Source: Varibaculum massiliense (GTDB lineage: Bacteria > Actinomycetota > Actinomycetes > Actinomycetales > Actinomycetaceae). From it: a stretch of DNA of 64,000 nucleotides. A program made the position numbers and the translations under genes. The DNA lies in assembly GCF_900106855.1 (NCBI RefSeq), contig NZ_FNWI01000004.1, positions 620,001 to 684,000 on the forward strand, written 5' to 3'. Below the pieces are notes generated by a model. That model was not told the origin of the DNA. It worked only from the letters and a program-made list of their open reading frames with translations, and did no database searches. Below, piece by piece: positions 55,263 through 64,000 of this stretch. How positions within the stretch are numbered: the stretch's first letter is position 1; each line of letters starts with the position of its first letter.

Positions 55263-56288
55263 TTACTTCATCTTGGTGCCGACCGAGCCGAGGCGCTCAC
55301 ACGCTTCGACTACGCGAGCCGCCATTCCGGCTTCGGCAGCTTTGCCCCAAGAACGAGGATCGTACTGCTTCTTGATGCCAACCTCGCCGTCAACCTTTAG
55401 GACACCTTCGTAGTTCTTGTACATCCAATCAGCGATCGGACGAGTGAAGGCGTACTGGGTGTCAGTGTCGACATTCATCTTGATAACGCCGTTCTTTACC
55501 GCCGTGGCGATTTCTTCGGCAGTGGAGCCAGAACCACCGTGCATAACCAAGTCGAACGGACGATCGCCCTTTCCGTACTTCTCGCCTACGGCTTCCTGAA
55601 TCTCACCCAGAATTTCCGGACGCAGCTTAACGTGTCCCGGCTTGTAGGCGCCGTGAACGTTGCCGAAGGTCAAAGCGGTCAGGTAGCGACCCTTTTCCCC
55701 GAAGCCCAAAGCCTCAGCGGTCTTCATGCCATCTTCAGGGGTGGTGTAGAGTTTCTCGTTGATTTCGCCAACGATGCCGTCTTCTTCGCCACCGACAACG
55801 CCAATCTCGACCTCGAGAATGGTGTTGGCTTTAACCGACAGATCCAACAGTTCCTGGGCGATTTCCAGGTTTTCGCTCAACGGAACCGAGGAACCGTCCC
55901 ACATGTGGGACTGGTAGAACGGGAGGCGACCAGCCTTAACCTCTTCAGCTTCTAGCTCCAATAGGGGGCGAACCCAAGAATCAATGTTCTGCTTGGCGCA
56001 GTGGTCAGTATGCAAAGCTACGGTCACCGGATAGTTCTTGGCGATTTCCCGTGCATAAGCCGCCATCGCCAACGAGCCGGCTACCCGATCTTTAACGGTA
56101 GAGCCCGACCAGTATTCGGCACCGCCTACCGAAACCTGGATGATCCCGTCGGATTCTGCCTCGGCAAAACCGCGAATCGCTGCGGTTAGCGTCTGGGAGG
56201 AAGTAACGTTAATCGCAGGGTAGGCGAACTTGCCTTCCTTCGCGCGATCTAGCATTTCGTTATAAACATCAGGGGTTGCAATAGCCAC
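55263..56288 (-). CDS. fba: Class II fructose-bisphosphate aldolase
   Basis: A zinc-dependent glycolytic and gluconeogenic aldolase, 341 residues. Metal-binding and catalytic motifs are visible: VALHTDHCAK, FGNVHGAYKPGHVKLRPEIL, VMHGGSGSTAEEI and IKMNVDTDTQYAFTRP. Monocistronic, with a GGAGGG-containing upstream sequence and a strong terminator. An intergenic region of 138 nt separates it from the trmH-like gene. Confidence 0.97.
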   Translation of the reverse strand: MAIATPDVYNEMLDRAKEGKFAYPAINVTSSQTLTAAIRGFAEAESDGIIQVSVGGAEYWSGSTVKDRVAGSLAMAAYAREIAKNYPVTVALHTDHCAKQNIDSWVRPLLELEAEEVKAGRLPFYQSHMWDGSSVPLSENLEIAQELLDLSVKANTILEVEIGVVGGEEDGIVGEINEKLYTTPEDGMKTAEALGFGEKGRYLTALTFGNVHGAYKPGHVKLRPEILGEIQEAVGEKYGKGDRPFDLVMHGGSGSTAEEIATAVKNGVIKMNVDTDTQYAFTRPIADWMYKNYEGVLKVDGEVGIKKQYDPRSWGKAAEAGMAARVVEACERLGSVGTKMK

Positions 56289-56426
56289 GAGGGCCCTCCT
56301 TTAAGATAGATTTCTTACGTTTTCATTCTCTCACAAGGTCAAGCTAACTGCAGGGTCTTGTGTCCCAAGATGCTACCTAAGACGCAATATATCTCTCTAA
56401 AAACCTGTACTAATTTTTTACTAGCG

Positions 56427-57065
56427 TCATTGATTTTGGTCTCGATGCTGAATCACCCACGCCCACATGGCGACTGCGGCGGCTGCTCCTACGTTTATAG
56501 AGCGGGTCGAGCCGTACTGGGTTATTTCATAGACTGCCGAACATTGAGCCAGCATTTCCGGGCTTAAGCCATTGGCTTCCGACCCGAAAACCAGGCAACA
56601 TTCCGTCGGTAGAACCGCATCTTCCAGTGCCTGCGAGCCTTCCACATTGTCTATCCCAATCAGGGTAATGCCCGCTGAACGTGCCCAATGGGCGAAAGAG
56701 TCTGCATCCGGAAAATGATCCACGTGCTGGTAGCGATCGGTTACCATCGCCCCCCGCTTGTTCCAGCGGTGCTTTCCTACAATATGTACCGAGTTAGCCC
56801 CGAAAGCATTTGCTGAACGCACGATGGAACCGATATTGAAATCATGGTCGAGGTTTTCGATAGCCACTTGGAACGGGAAACGCTCGCTATCTAGGAAGTC
56901 CCGTATCGCATCCCGGCGCCAATAACGGAAACGATCTTCCACATTGCGACGATCCCCGCCCGCTAGTAACTCCGGATCCCAATGCTCACCTTCTGGCCAG
57001 TGCTCCGACCCACCGGGCCAAGGGCCGACTCCGTTACCCATCGGCTTAGGCTTTGAACCGATCAC
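56427..57065 (-). CDS. TrmH/SpoU-family RNA methyltransferase
   Basis: A 212-residue SPOUT 2'-O-methyltransferase. The three motifs are NLDHDFNIGSIVRSANAFGA, CLVFGSEANGLSPEM and YGSTRSINVGAAAAVAMWAW. It has a short N-terminal extension in place of the substrate-binding domain of the paralogue at 6.2-7.0 kb. The closest family is TrmH (tRNA Gm18) by size, but the substrate is inferred. The start overlaps the SDR gene end by 20 nt. Confidence 0.88.
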   Translation of the reverse strand: MIGSKPKPMGNGVGPWPGGSEHWPEGEHWDPELLAGGDRRNVEDRFRYWRRDAIRDFLDSERFPFQVAIENLDHDFNIGSIVRSANAFGANSVHIVGKHRWNKRGAMVTDRYQHVDHFPDADSFAHWARSAGITLIGIDNVEGSQALEDAVLPTECCLVFGSEANGLSPEMLAQCSAVYEITQYGSTRSINVGAAAAVAMWAWVIQHRDQNQ

Positions 57066-57819
57066 GCTGCAAATATCCAGTAAAGCGGCAGACTAGGGAG
57101 CGGGGAGCCTTCCAGGTCAAAAAATCTATAATCTTGTAAATCACGGAAGGTACCGAAATCATTTTTCCCCGTGCCAAATCGTTCAAGGCTTGCTCAACTA
57201 CGTATTCCGGGGTCAGCCGAGCGATAGTGGGTACGTCCTCGATTTTGGTGGTGATCTTGCTGAAGAAACCGGTATCAGTAGTACCTGGCTTTAACGCCAT
57301 TACCTGTACCCCACTGCCACGCAGTTCTTCCGCTAGGGCGCAACTGAAGATTTCTACCCAGGTTTTGTGAGCCGCGTAAGTTCCCATGGCAGTTCCAGAC
57401 GCCACTGAGGAAACATTCAAAATTGCGCCCCGCCCGCGCCGACGCATCCGAGAGGCGGCGGTTTGCGAGAGCAGCATGACTGCCCGCACCATTACGTTTA
57501 GCCCGCGCACCTGCTTAGAGGCGGATCCGTCCACGAAATCTTCCGCCAGGGCAAAACCAGCATTATTAACCAGTAAAGAAATCGGACGCTCTTCGGCAGC
57601 CAAACGCCGCGCCACCGTTCTCAGCCCCTGTTGCATAGCTAAATCAGCAGCTAACACTTCGCAGGTAACCCCATAAAAGTCTTCAATCCTTTGCGCCTGT
57701 TCCAGCAAAACATTCTCGCGCCGCGCCACCATCACCACATTGTGTCCGCGCCCTGCCAACTGGTTACAAAACTCTAGCCCTAGCCCGCTGGAAGCTCCGG
57801 TTACTAAAACCCATGACAT
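57046..57819 (-). CDS. Short-chain dehydrogenase/reductase
   Basis: A 257-residue NAD(P)-dependent oxidoreductase. Rossmann fold glycine motif TGASSGLGLEFCNQLAG, LLVNNAGF, catalytic Ser in NVSSVASG and the YxxxK pair in TYAAHK are all present. The substrate is unknown. It lies 3 nt after pyrE and overlaps the trmH-like gene by 20 nt, so pyrE, SDR and trmH form one operon. Confidence 0.88.
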   Translation of the reverse strand: MSWVLVTGASSGLGLEFCNQLAGRGHNVVMVARRENVLLEQAQRIEDFYGVTCEVLAADLAMQQGLRTVARRLAAEERPISLLVNNAGFALAEDFVDGSASKQVRGLNVMVRAVMLLSQTAASRMRRRGRGAILNVSSVASGTAMGTYAAHKTWVEIFSCALAEELRGSGVQVMALKPGTTDTGFFSKITTKIEDVPTIARLTPEYVVEQALNDLARGKMISVPSVIYKIIDFLTWKAPRSLVCRFTGYLQRDRFKA

Positions 57820-57822
57820 CTG

Positions 57823-58398
57823 TTAATCCCCCTCGATTCCTAAATCTGTCAAATCTAGTGCCGCCAGATACTTCCAGCCAGCTTGGTTAACCTTTTGCTT
57901 CGCCACATCGCCGCGGTCAACCACCACCGCCACGCAAAGCACTTTGGCGCCCGCTTTTTCTGCTGCCTGCGCTGCCTGGATGGGCGATCCGCCGGTGGTG
58001 GAAGTATCTTCCACGATTACCACCTGTTTACCCGCAATATCAGGACCTTCAATCTGCCGCCCCATTCCGTGGTCTTTAGCTTCTTTACGCACCACGAAAG
58101 CGTCTATATCTAGACCGCGCGAAGCAGCTGCCTGCATAATCGCAAAGGCCACCGGATCGGCTCCCATGGTGAGTCCACCGACTGCATCAATATCTTCCGG
58201 CAGATACCCCGCCTCTTCTAGCAAGTCCAGCAACACATGCCCGATTAGCACTGAAGCCTCGTGATGCAGGGTGGAGCGGCGCAGGTCAATATAGAAGGAG
58301 GATTTCTTTCCGCTGGCCAGCGTAAAATCCCCGTATTTAACAGATAGCTCTTTGATTAAAGAAATCAGGCGAGCCTTTTGCGAGTCGTTTGCGGTCAT
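57823..58398 (-). CDS. pyrE: Orotate phosphoribosyltransferase
   Basis: Couples orotate to PRPP to form OMP in pyrimidine synthesis; 191 residues, full length. The PRPP-binding loop is VVIVEDTSTTGGSPIQA; FTLASGKKSSFYIDLR gives the family N-terminal motif and RKEAKDHGMGRQIEG the mobile loop. It is first of pyrE-SDR-trmH and divergent from xthA by 40 nt. No pyrF is in the window. Confidence 0.95.
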   Translation of the reverse strand: MTANDSQKARLISLIKELSVKYGDFTLASGKKSSFYIDLRRSTLHHEASVLIGHVLLDLLEEAGYLPEDIDAVGGLTMGADPVAFAIMQAAASRGLDIDAFVVRKEAKDHGMGRQIEGPDIAGKQVVIVEDTSTTGGSPIQAAQAAEKAGAKVLCVAVVVDRGDVAKQKVNQAGWKYLAALDLTDLGIEGD

Positions 58399-58438
58399 GA
58401 CATTCAGTTTATCGGTTTATAGCCGTTATGGTTGACAC

Positions 58439-59230
58439 ATGAAGATTGCAACTTGGAACGTTAACTCAATCAGGGCACGATATGAGCGGGTGAGCGCGCT
58501 TTTGGAGCGGGAAAACTTAGATGTTTTAGCAATACAAGAAACCAAATGCCGCCCAGATCAGTTCCCTTATGAACCGTTCAAGCACGCAGGATACGAGGTC
58601 GCGGTGCATGGAGCCAACCAGTGGAACGGGGTAGCGATTATTTCTCGGGTAGGTCTCGAGGAGGTACAGCGAGATTTTCCCTCTCAGCCCGCCTATGGGA
58701 ATCCGGGGAAAGAACCGGTGGTGGAGCCGCGCGCGATCAGCGCCCTATGTGGCGGGCTAAGAATCTTTTCTCTCTACGTTCCCAATGGCCGCGAACTATC
58801 CCATCCCCACTACCGTTATAAGCTCACCTGGCTAGAGAACTTGCGGAAGTATGCGTCCTCGCTGCTTCAGGCGGATCCGAAAGCACAACTGGCGCTAATG
58901 GGCGACTGGAATATTGCCCCCTTTGACCAGGATGTGTGGGATATGGAGGTGTTTGCGGGTGCCACCCACGTGTCCGAACCTGAGCGCGAAGCCTTTTTCG
59001 CTTTCACGGATGCCGGTTTTACTGAAGTTACCCGCGACCTGTTTGATCAATACACCTATTGGGACTATAAGCAGTTGCGTTTTCCCCGTAATGAAGGGAT
59101 GCGGATTGATTTTGCCTACTGCTCCCCCGCTCTGGCACAGCGAATTCAAGCCGCCGAGTCTTTACGCGAGGAACGCAAAGGCAAAGGCGCCTCTGACCAT
59201 GTGCCAGTGATTTTAGAGGTAACTCCTTAA
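58439..59230 (+). CDS. xthA: Exodeoxyribonuclease III (AP endonuclease)
   Basis: Cuts abasic sites and trims 3' ends in base-excision repair; 263 residues. The fold's motifs are visible: MKIATWNVNSIRAR, LAIQETKC with the metal Glu, ALMGDWNIAPFDQDVWD, MRIDFAYCS and GASDHVPVILEV with the catalytic His. Divergent from pyrE. Its 3' end overlaps the convergent serine hydrolase by 4 nt. Confidence 0.95.
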   Translation: MKIATWNVNSIRARYERVSALLERENLDVLAIQETKCRPDQFPYEPFKHAGYEVAVHGANQWNGVAIISRVGLEEVQRDFPSQPAYGNPGKEPVVEPRAISALCGGLRIFSLYVPNGRELSHPHYRYKLTWLENLRKYASSLLQADPKAQLALMGDWNIAPFDQDVWDMEVFAGATHVSEPEREAFFAFTDAGFTEVTRDLFDQYTYWDYKQLRFPRNEGMRIDFAYCSPALAQRIQAAESLREERKGKGASDHVPVILEVTP

Positions 59231-60099
59231 GCCTCCTGAGCGGTTTCGGCTACTTCTCGCAGGACGCGGTTTAGCTGCACCCACAGACGCTTGTGGAGGG
59301 CGCCGAAAGGCTCTTGCCCCAAGAAAACTGCGCCCAGATGAGCGGCGGGGTCAACCCAGAGGAAAGATCCGGATTGCCCAAAGTGTCCATAGGTATCCGG
59401 GGAAGAATCCGGCAGCGTCCAGTGCGGGTCTTTGGCGGCGCGGATTTCGCAGCCCAGCCCCCAGGCATTGTCGCGGTGAAAACCATATCCGGGTACCACC
59501 CCAGGTAGCGCCATTCCATCACTGCGCGACCAGGCAGCAAACAGTTCCCGGGATAGGAACCGGGGGCAGGCGGCCTCGAAAGCAAAAGCTAAAAGTTCTC
59601 GCAGGCTGCCATGCATTCCCCAGGCAGGCGAACCTCGCATTTTACGTTTTATTCCCAGGGGTGAAAACACCATTTCCGCTACCCAGGTGGCAAAAGGAAC
59701 CCCGCTGCGCTGGCTTAGTAGCTCGCCGAGGATTTCATACCCAGAATTGGAGTACACCCTACGGCTATGGGTGGCGCGGGTAAACTCTCTCTTTTCATAA
59801 TCGAGACCGCTGCGGTGAGCAAGTAGGTCAGCCACACTTACTGGGCGGGGCTCGCTCACCCCCGGTAGGTGCGAAAAAGGCTGATCTAGGTCTAAAACAC
59901 CGTTTTCTACCGCCCCCAGAATAGTGCGGGAGGTAACCAGCTTAGTCACTGACATCCAAGGATAGACTTTATCCTGGTCACCCCAGGTACCGAGCAGGTG
60001 GCAACTTTGGGGTAAAGACGCTGATACAAAGGAGAAAAGCGCGCAGGAAACCGGGAAAGGGAACTGCCTTAAAACTGTAGCTACTGGGTCAGAAGCCAT
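59227..60099 (-). CDS. Beta-lactamase-fold serine hydrolase
   Basis: A 290-residue member of the class C beta-lactamase / esterase (Beta-lactamase, Pfam) family. Catalytic SxxK is PWMSVTKLVTSRTIL, and the Tyr-x-Asn motif is RVYSNSGYEIL. The C-terminal motif, HFGQSGSFLW, replaces KTG. No clear signal peptide is visible, only a weakly hydrophobic N-terminus (SCALFSFVSASL), so it may be cytoplasmic. Substrate unknown. The TetR gene lies immediately upstream on the same strand, 12 nt away, so they are probably one operon. Confidence 0.85.
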   Translation of the reverse strand: MASDPVATVLRQFPFPVSCALFSFVSASLPQSCHLLGTWGDQDKVYPWMSVTKLVTSRTILGAVENGVLDLDQPFSHLPGVSEPRPVSVADLLAHRSGLDYEKREFTRATHSRRVYSNSGYEILGELLSQRSGVPFATWVAEMVFSPLGIKRKMRGSPAWGMHGSLRELLAFAFEAACPRFLSRELFAAWSRSDGMALPGVVPGYGFHRDNAWGLGCEIRAAKDPHWTLPDSSPDTYGHFGQSGSFLWVDPAAHLGAVFLGQEPFGALHKRLWVQLNRVLREVAETAQEA

Positions 60100-60111
60100 C
60101 CAGCCGAGTTC

Positions 60112-61107
60112 CTAGAAGGGGCGGGCAGCCATAACCGCAGTAAGAGCAGCCACAGCTTCACGCGGCACTACGCCAACATCTGCCAGGGTGTTGTATTCCT
60201 CGGTTTCGAGGACGTTGTTGATAACCAACCGCCCCAGCAAATCGATACTGAGAGCTTTGTTTTCTTGCGCGTATTCGAGGTCGTTGGCCGTCAAGATGCC
60301 GGAACGAACAATCTTGTCCAGGATTTCTTCCGGCACGTCCGAAAGGCCGTACTTCTCCATTTCCTGGGAGGAAAGGCTGATGTATCCTTTTTCCAACAAA
60401 TCTTCCAAGGTAAATCCAGCCACCTGCTCGATTGCGGCCATTGCGGAGGGGGATGCAAAACCGCTGGACATGATGGCGTGAAGCGCCTTGGGATTGGAAA
60501 GATCCACCTGGTTGATAATCAAGTTGGTCAAGGAACCGACTACATCTACGCCGTCCCTGTTGTAGAGCCACTGGATATGCAGGCCGTACCATTCGGCCAG
60601 AAGGGAATGTGCCAGTGTCTTGGGATCGGAATCCTTGTTAATGAGCTCTTCTTCTTGTAGCTGCCCAAAGGCGCTGGTTAGCACCTTTTGTAACCCCTCG
60701 AAACGAGCTGCGAAGTGGTCGTGAGCCGGGTGTACCTCGTTAGAGGCTTCCACCGACAACATGCACTCCATTTCCACGATTGTGGGGTTAGAACTGAGCT
60801 CGGTAGAAAGTTCGGTGAAGGCATTGAACACTTCGAAAGGCTGCATGTGCCGCATGGCTTGCACATCGAAGTTAGAACGATCCTCATAGCGCTCGATAAC
60901 CGCCATGAGCAGGGCTTCTTTGGAGGGGAAATGGTAGATAACCCCGGGGTGGGAAATACCAACCCGACGAGCCACATCGCGCATAGATAGACCGTGGTAG
61001 CCAACTTCCGCAATCATATCTACAGTTGCGTCAAGTATGGCTTCACGCCGAGCTACGCCACCGGCGTAAGGCCCGCGTTCCCCGCTCTTATGTGCTGCTT
61101 TGGGCAC
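60112..61107 (-). CDS. TetR-family regulator with long C-terminal extension
   Basis: A 331-residue regulator. The N-terminal TetR DNA-binding domain (about 15-65) has ILDATVDMIAEVGYHGLSMR and VARRVGISHPGVIYHFPSKE. The ligand-binding core runs to about 205. Most TetR proteins end near 200; here another 120 residues follow, an acidic helical part with several KYGLSDVPEEILDKIVRSGI-like helix pairs. The extension has no recognised domain. It precedes the serine hydrolase gene. Confidence 0.85.
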   Translation of the reverse strand: MPKAAHKSGERGPYAGGVARREAILDATVDMIAEVGYHGLSMRDVARRVGISHPGVIYHFPSKEALLMAVIERYEDRSNFDVQAMRHMQPFEVFNAFTELSTELSSNPTIVEMECMLSVEASNEVHPAHDHFAARFEGLQKVLTSAFGQLQEEELINKDSDPKTLAHSLLAEWYGLHIQWLYNRDGVDVVGSLTNLIINQVDLSNPKALHAIMSSGFASPSAMAAIEQVAGFTLEDLLEKGYISLSSQEMEKYGLSDVPEEILDKIVRSGILTANDLEYAQENKALSIDLLGRLVINNVLETEEYNTLADVGVVPREAVAALTAVMAARPF

Positions 61108-61343
61108 CTGGGCATCCCCCTCCCTCTTGCCTATCGCCTATAATTTTTTCTACCGTTGGGCACAAAAATACCCAAGCTCTAACCAGGATACAGTTTTTCC
61201 CCTCAAACCACCTAACAAATCGACAATGTTTTATAACAGTTTTCTCCGTTTCCGAGAGTTACATCACCTCCAAATGCCTGGATTTCTATATAAAACCAAT
61301 TAAATTGCTTTGCTAGCTGGGCTTCTACTGAGAATGGGTATCA

Positions 61344-61386
61344 AAAAATGGCGCCGAAAGAGCATCTCTCTTCCGGCACCATTTTT
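61344..61386 (-). terminator. Terminator of clpB
   Basis: Stem 61344-61362 / 61368-61386 with two mismatches and a 5-nt loop. On the minus strand it ends in TTTTTT followed by GATACC. It lies 14 nt past the clpB stop. Confidence 0.88.
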
Positions 61387-61400
61387 ATGACTAGGCGTCA

Positions 61401-64000
61401 CTAAACTAGCTGCAGGTGGAATCTTCCCGCCGGAGCGGCATGTCCTTCCGGCACCGTAACCTTAATTTCGGCACCATCTTCCCATTGTCCCGCCAGCAGA
61501 CCTTGTGCCAGCTGATCGCCAATTTCGGTTTGAATCAAGCGCCGCAGCGGACGCGCCCCGAACGCCGGGTCATATCCGCGGTTCGCTAGCCACTGTTTTG
61601 CGTCCTCGCTAACTGTCAGCTTCAAACGGCGAGAGGCTAGCCGCTGCATGACTTGCGCCAACTGCAAATCCACAATCTGCGCCAGCTGAGCCCGAGTGAG
61701 CGGCTTAAAGATCAAAATCTCGTCCAGCCGATTCAAAAACTCAGGCCGGAAATTGGCTTTTACAGCCTCTTTCACCAGATGCTCTTTCTCGTCCTCGCCC
61801 AGATCTTTCTCGGTCAGATACTGTGAGCCTAGGTTCGAGGTCAGCACCAAAATAGTGTTACGAAAATCCACTACCCGACCTTGCCCATCAGTCAGGCGGC
61901 CGTCATCTAGCACCTGCAGCAGCACATGGAAGATTTCCGGATGCGCCTTTTCCACTTCATCCAGCAGAATCACCGAGTAGGGACGCCGACGTACCGCCTC
62001 GGTTAGCTGCCCGCCCTCTTCGTAACCTACGTATCCGGGAGGGGCTCCGATTAGGCGCGATACCGAGTGCTTTTCTCCGTATTCGCTCATATCGATGCGT
62101 ACCATCGCGGCGGGGTCATCAAAGAGGAACGCCGCGAGGGACTTAGCAAGTTCGGTCTTCCCCACCCCGGTAGGACCGAGGAAGAGGAAGGAACCCGTGG
62201 GACGGTTGGGGTCAGAGACTCCCGCCCGCGAGCGGCGGACTGCATCGGCAACCGCTTGCACCGCTTGTTCTTGCCCGATTAGGCGTTTACCAATCTCGGT
62301 TTCCATGTGCAGCAGCTTGTCAGTTTCGGTTTGCAGCATTTTTCCAGTGGGGATCCCCGTCCAGGACTCCACGACTTCGGCAACTTCGGTAGGACCGACT
62401 TTGTCTACCACCATCGCGTCGGAGTCATCGCTTTGCTGCTCCTGCTTTTCAGCAGCAGCAATCGCGGCCTGAATTTGCGGGATTTCCCCGTTCTGCAGCC
62501 GTCCAGCGCTTTCCCAATCGCCACTACGCATTGCCCGCTCTAGCTGGGTGTTTAGCTTATCGAGTTGGGCGCGCAGATCCCCGACCTTATTGCGGGAGGC
62601 TTTTTCAGATTCCCACCGCACATTCAAGTCATCCAAGACCTGTTGTTCCTTGGCGATTTCCGCGCGCAAATCCGCCAGCCGGGCTTTGGTCTGTTCATCT
62701 GAGCCTTCACCCTCGGAATCCGCCAGATAGGCTTCTTCCATTTTCAACCGGTCAACCTGACGGCGTTTTTCGTCTACTTCTACCGGACTGGAATCTAGCT
62801 CCATCCGTAGCCGGGAAGCAGCCTCGTCAATCAAGTCAATAGCTTTATCCGGCAGGTTACGTTCGGTGATATAGCGATCCGAGAGTTTGGCCGCCGCCAC
62901 TAAGGCCCCATCGGTAATCGTGACCTTGTGGTGCGCTTCGTATTTGGGGGCAATCCCGCGCAAAATCGCTACCGTATCTTCTACCGAGGGTTCGGCTACG
63001 AACACCTGCTGGAAGCGGCGTTCTAGGGCCGGATCTTTCTCGATATTTTGCCGGTATTCGTCCAGGGTGGTGGCACCCACCATCCGTAGTTCGCCGCGTG
63101 CCAGCATGGGTTTAATCATGTTGCCAGCATCCATGGCGCCCTCGGAGCCACCCCCGGCACCTACTACCGTGTGCAGCTCGTCAATAAAGGTGATGACTTC
63201 CCCGCCGGCGTTCTTGATTTCTTCCAGGACGGCTTTGAGACGCTCTTCGAACTCGCCACGGTATTTGGCGCCCGCGACCATTGCCCCTAAATCTAGGCTA
63301 ATCAGTTTCTTGTTTTGTAAAGATTGGGGGACGTCTCCCGCGACAATCCGTTGCGCTAAGCCTTCTACCACTGCGGTTTTACCTACCCCGGCCTCTCCGA
63401 TTAGCACCGGGTTGTTCTTGGTGCGCCGCGAGAGCACTTGGATTACCCGCCGGATTTCTTTATCCCGTCCGATTACCGGATCGAGTTTTCCGCTGCGCGC
63501 CACTTCCGTCAGGTCACGACCATATTTTTTCAAGGCATCGAAAGAGGCTTCGGGATCCTCAGAAGTCACCGGATCTTTGCGAATTTCCTTGAGTTTTTCA
63601 CGCAGTGCCTTGACATCGGCGCCCGCTCCTTTAAGCAGCTGCGTCACCGCGGTTTGCCCCTCAGAATCGTCGGCAAGGGCGATAAGCAGATGCTCAGTAG
63701 ATACGTATTCGTCACTGAGCTCGCGTGCCAGCTCACCGGCCTTATTTATTACCCGGCGCATCGCCATTGAGGTTTGCACTTCGCCCACGCTGGTACCCGT
63801 GACGCTGGGAAGTCTTCCCAACATTTGATGTAAGGGGGCGTTAATCTGCTGGGTACGGTTCGGCACCATCGCTTCCAGAAGCGCAAACGCGATCGAGTCG
63901 GTTTGCCCTAATAATGCGTTTAAAAGATGTTCTGGCTCTACCTGAGGGTTCTTATTGGCTTGCGCGGTTTGTACCGCGTCCCCTAAGGCAGCCTGTGATT
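61401..64000 (-). CDS. clpB: ClpB disaggregase (5' end outside the window)
   Basis: The Hsp100 AAA+ chaperone that resolves protein aggregates with DnaK. About 865 residues are visible. The frame runs without a stop to the right edge, giving [16 protein letters not shown] upstream of the first in-window ATG, so only about ten N-terminal residues are missing. First ATPase domain: [18 protein letters not shown] and [13 protein letters not shown] middle coiled coil (about 440-540) follows, then the second ATPase domain with [19 protein letters not shown] and LLDEVEKAH. The N-terminal Clp_N repeats and the C-terminal domain are intact. A HspR-controlled promoter, common in Actinobacteria, would lie beyond the edge. 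Confidence 0.97.
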   Translation of the reverse strand, partial: SQAALGDAVQTAQANKNPQVEPEHLLNALLGQTDSIAFALLEAMVPNRTQQINAPLHQMLGRLPSVTGTSVGEVQTSMAMRRVINKAGELARELSDEYVSTEHLLIALADDSEGQTAVTQLLKGAGADVKALREKLKEIRKDPVTSEDPEASFDALKKYGRDLTEVARSGKLDPVIGRDKEIRRVIQVLSRRTKNNPVLIGEAGVGKTAVVEGLAQRIVAGDVPQSLQNKKLISLDLGAMVAGAKYRGEFEERLKAVLEEIKNAGGEVITFIDELHTVVGAGGGSEGAMDAGNMIKPMLARGELRMVGATTLDEYRQNIEKDPALERRFQQVFVAEPSVEDTVAILRGIAPKYEAHHKVTITDGALVAAAKLSDRYITERNLPDKAIDLIDEAASRLRMELDSSPVEVDEKRRQVDRLKMEEAYLADSEGEGSDEQTKARLADLRAEIAKEQQVLDDLNVRWESEKASRNKVGDLRAQLDKLNTQLERAMRSGDWESAGRLQNGEIPQIQAAIAAAEKQEQQSDDSDAMVVDKVGPTEVAEVVESWTGIPTGKMLQTETDKLLHMETEIGKRLIGQEQAVQAVADAVRRSRAGVSDPNRPTGSFLFLGPTGVGKTELAKSLAAFLFDDPAAMVRIDMSEYGEKHSVSRLIGAPPGYVGYEEGGQLTEAVRRRPYSVILLDEVEKAHPEIFHVLLQVLDDGRLTDGQGRVVDFRNTILVLTSNLGSQYLTEKDLGEDEKEHLVKEAVKANFRPEFLNRLDEILIFKPLTRAQLAQIVDLQLAQVMQRLASRRLKLTVSEDAKQWLANRGYDPAFGARPLRRLIQTEIGDQLAQGLLAGQWEDGAEIKVTVPEGHAAPAGRFHLQLV

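Overview
The window reads as a chromosomal segment of an actinobacterium, most likely Actinomycetaceae (a relative of Actinomyces, Mobiluncus or Varibaculum). Evidence: a Wag31/DivIVA-SepF-YggT-FtsZ division cluster, Rv3235-like, DUF3027 and DUF6912-like proteins, a C+ (zinc) L28, a DtxR-type metal regulator, a single SecA without a C-terminal zinc motif, and an Actinomyces-style sortase-assembled pilus operon. Base composition looks mid-50s percent GC in core genes and lower around the pilus genes. The genus is inference. No tRNA, rRNA or CRISPR was seen.

Layout. 1-3.5 kb: recG (cut by the left edge) coupled to a DAK/DhaL protein, divergent from rpmB. 3.9-7 kb: TM2 protein, an attenuator-like leader, infC (ATC start)-rpmI-rplT-SpoU methylase. 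7-10.8 kb, minus strand: comEA-comEC-holA-fur/zur. 10.9-16.5 kb, minus strand: ftsZ-pgeF-sepF-yggT-divIVA-lspA-rluD-like. 16.6-22.8 kb: HIT protein, DUF6912-like, Rv3235-like, secA, metK. 22.8-24.1 kb: gene-poor, with a YoeB toxin remnant, repeats, a purine-rich tract and a repeat-rich patch. 24.1-36.9 kb: tandem universal stress protein, class C sortase, major pilin, and a 2,959-residue LRR/MucBP/Cna-B surface protein. 37.1-39.5 kb: repeat arrays either side of an orphan Vsr-like/AbiEi-like protein. 39.5-46.1 kb: NlpC/P60 hydrolase, DtxR, serC, BrnTA, an NCS2 permease broken by an in-frame TAG, DUF3027, cold-shock protein. 46.2-54.5 kb: a large TPM-domain protein, TauE transporter, carA-carB. 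54.7-64 kb: repeats, fba, TrmH-like methylase, SDR, pyrE, exonuclease III, serine hydrolase, TetR and clpB (cut by the right edge).

Functional groupings: ribosome assembly and initiation, DNA uptake and replication, cell division and polar growth, secretion and surface display (SecA, LspA, sortase, pilins, NlpC/P60), and pyrimidine synthesis (carAB, pyrE).

Most unusual element: a family of short repeats at four intergenic loci (22.95, 37.3, 38.9-39.4 and 54.7 kb). A 16-nt core, consensus GGAGGGYGRTTYTGTC, recurs at an almost strict 19-bp step. It runs first forward, then, after a centre of about 31 nt, in the opposite orientation. In five forward-to-reverse junctions the distance from last forward core to first reverse core is 47, 47, 49, 47 and 36 nt, and three centres share an ACAGG motif at the same offset. 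I do not recognise this family.
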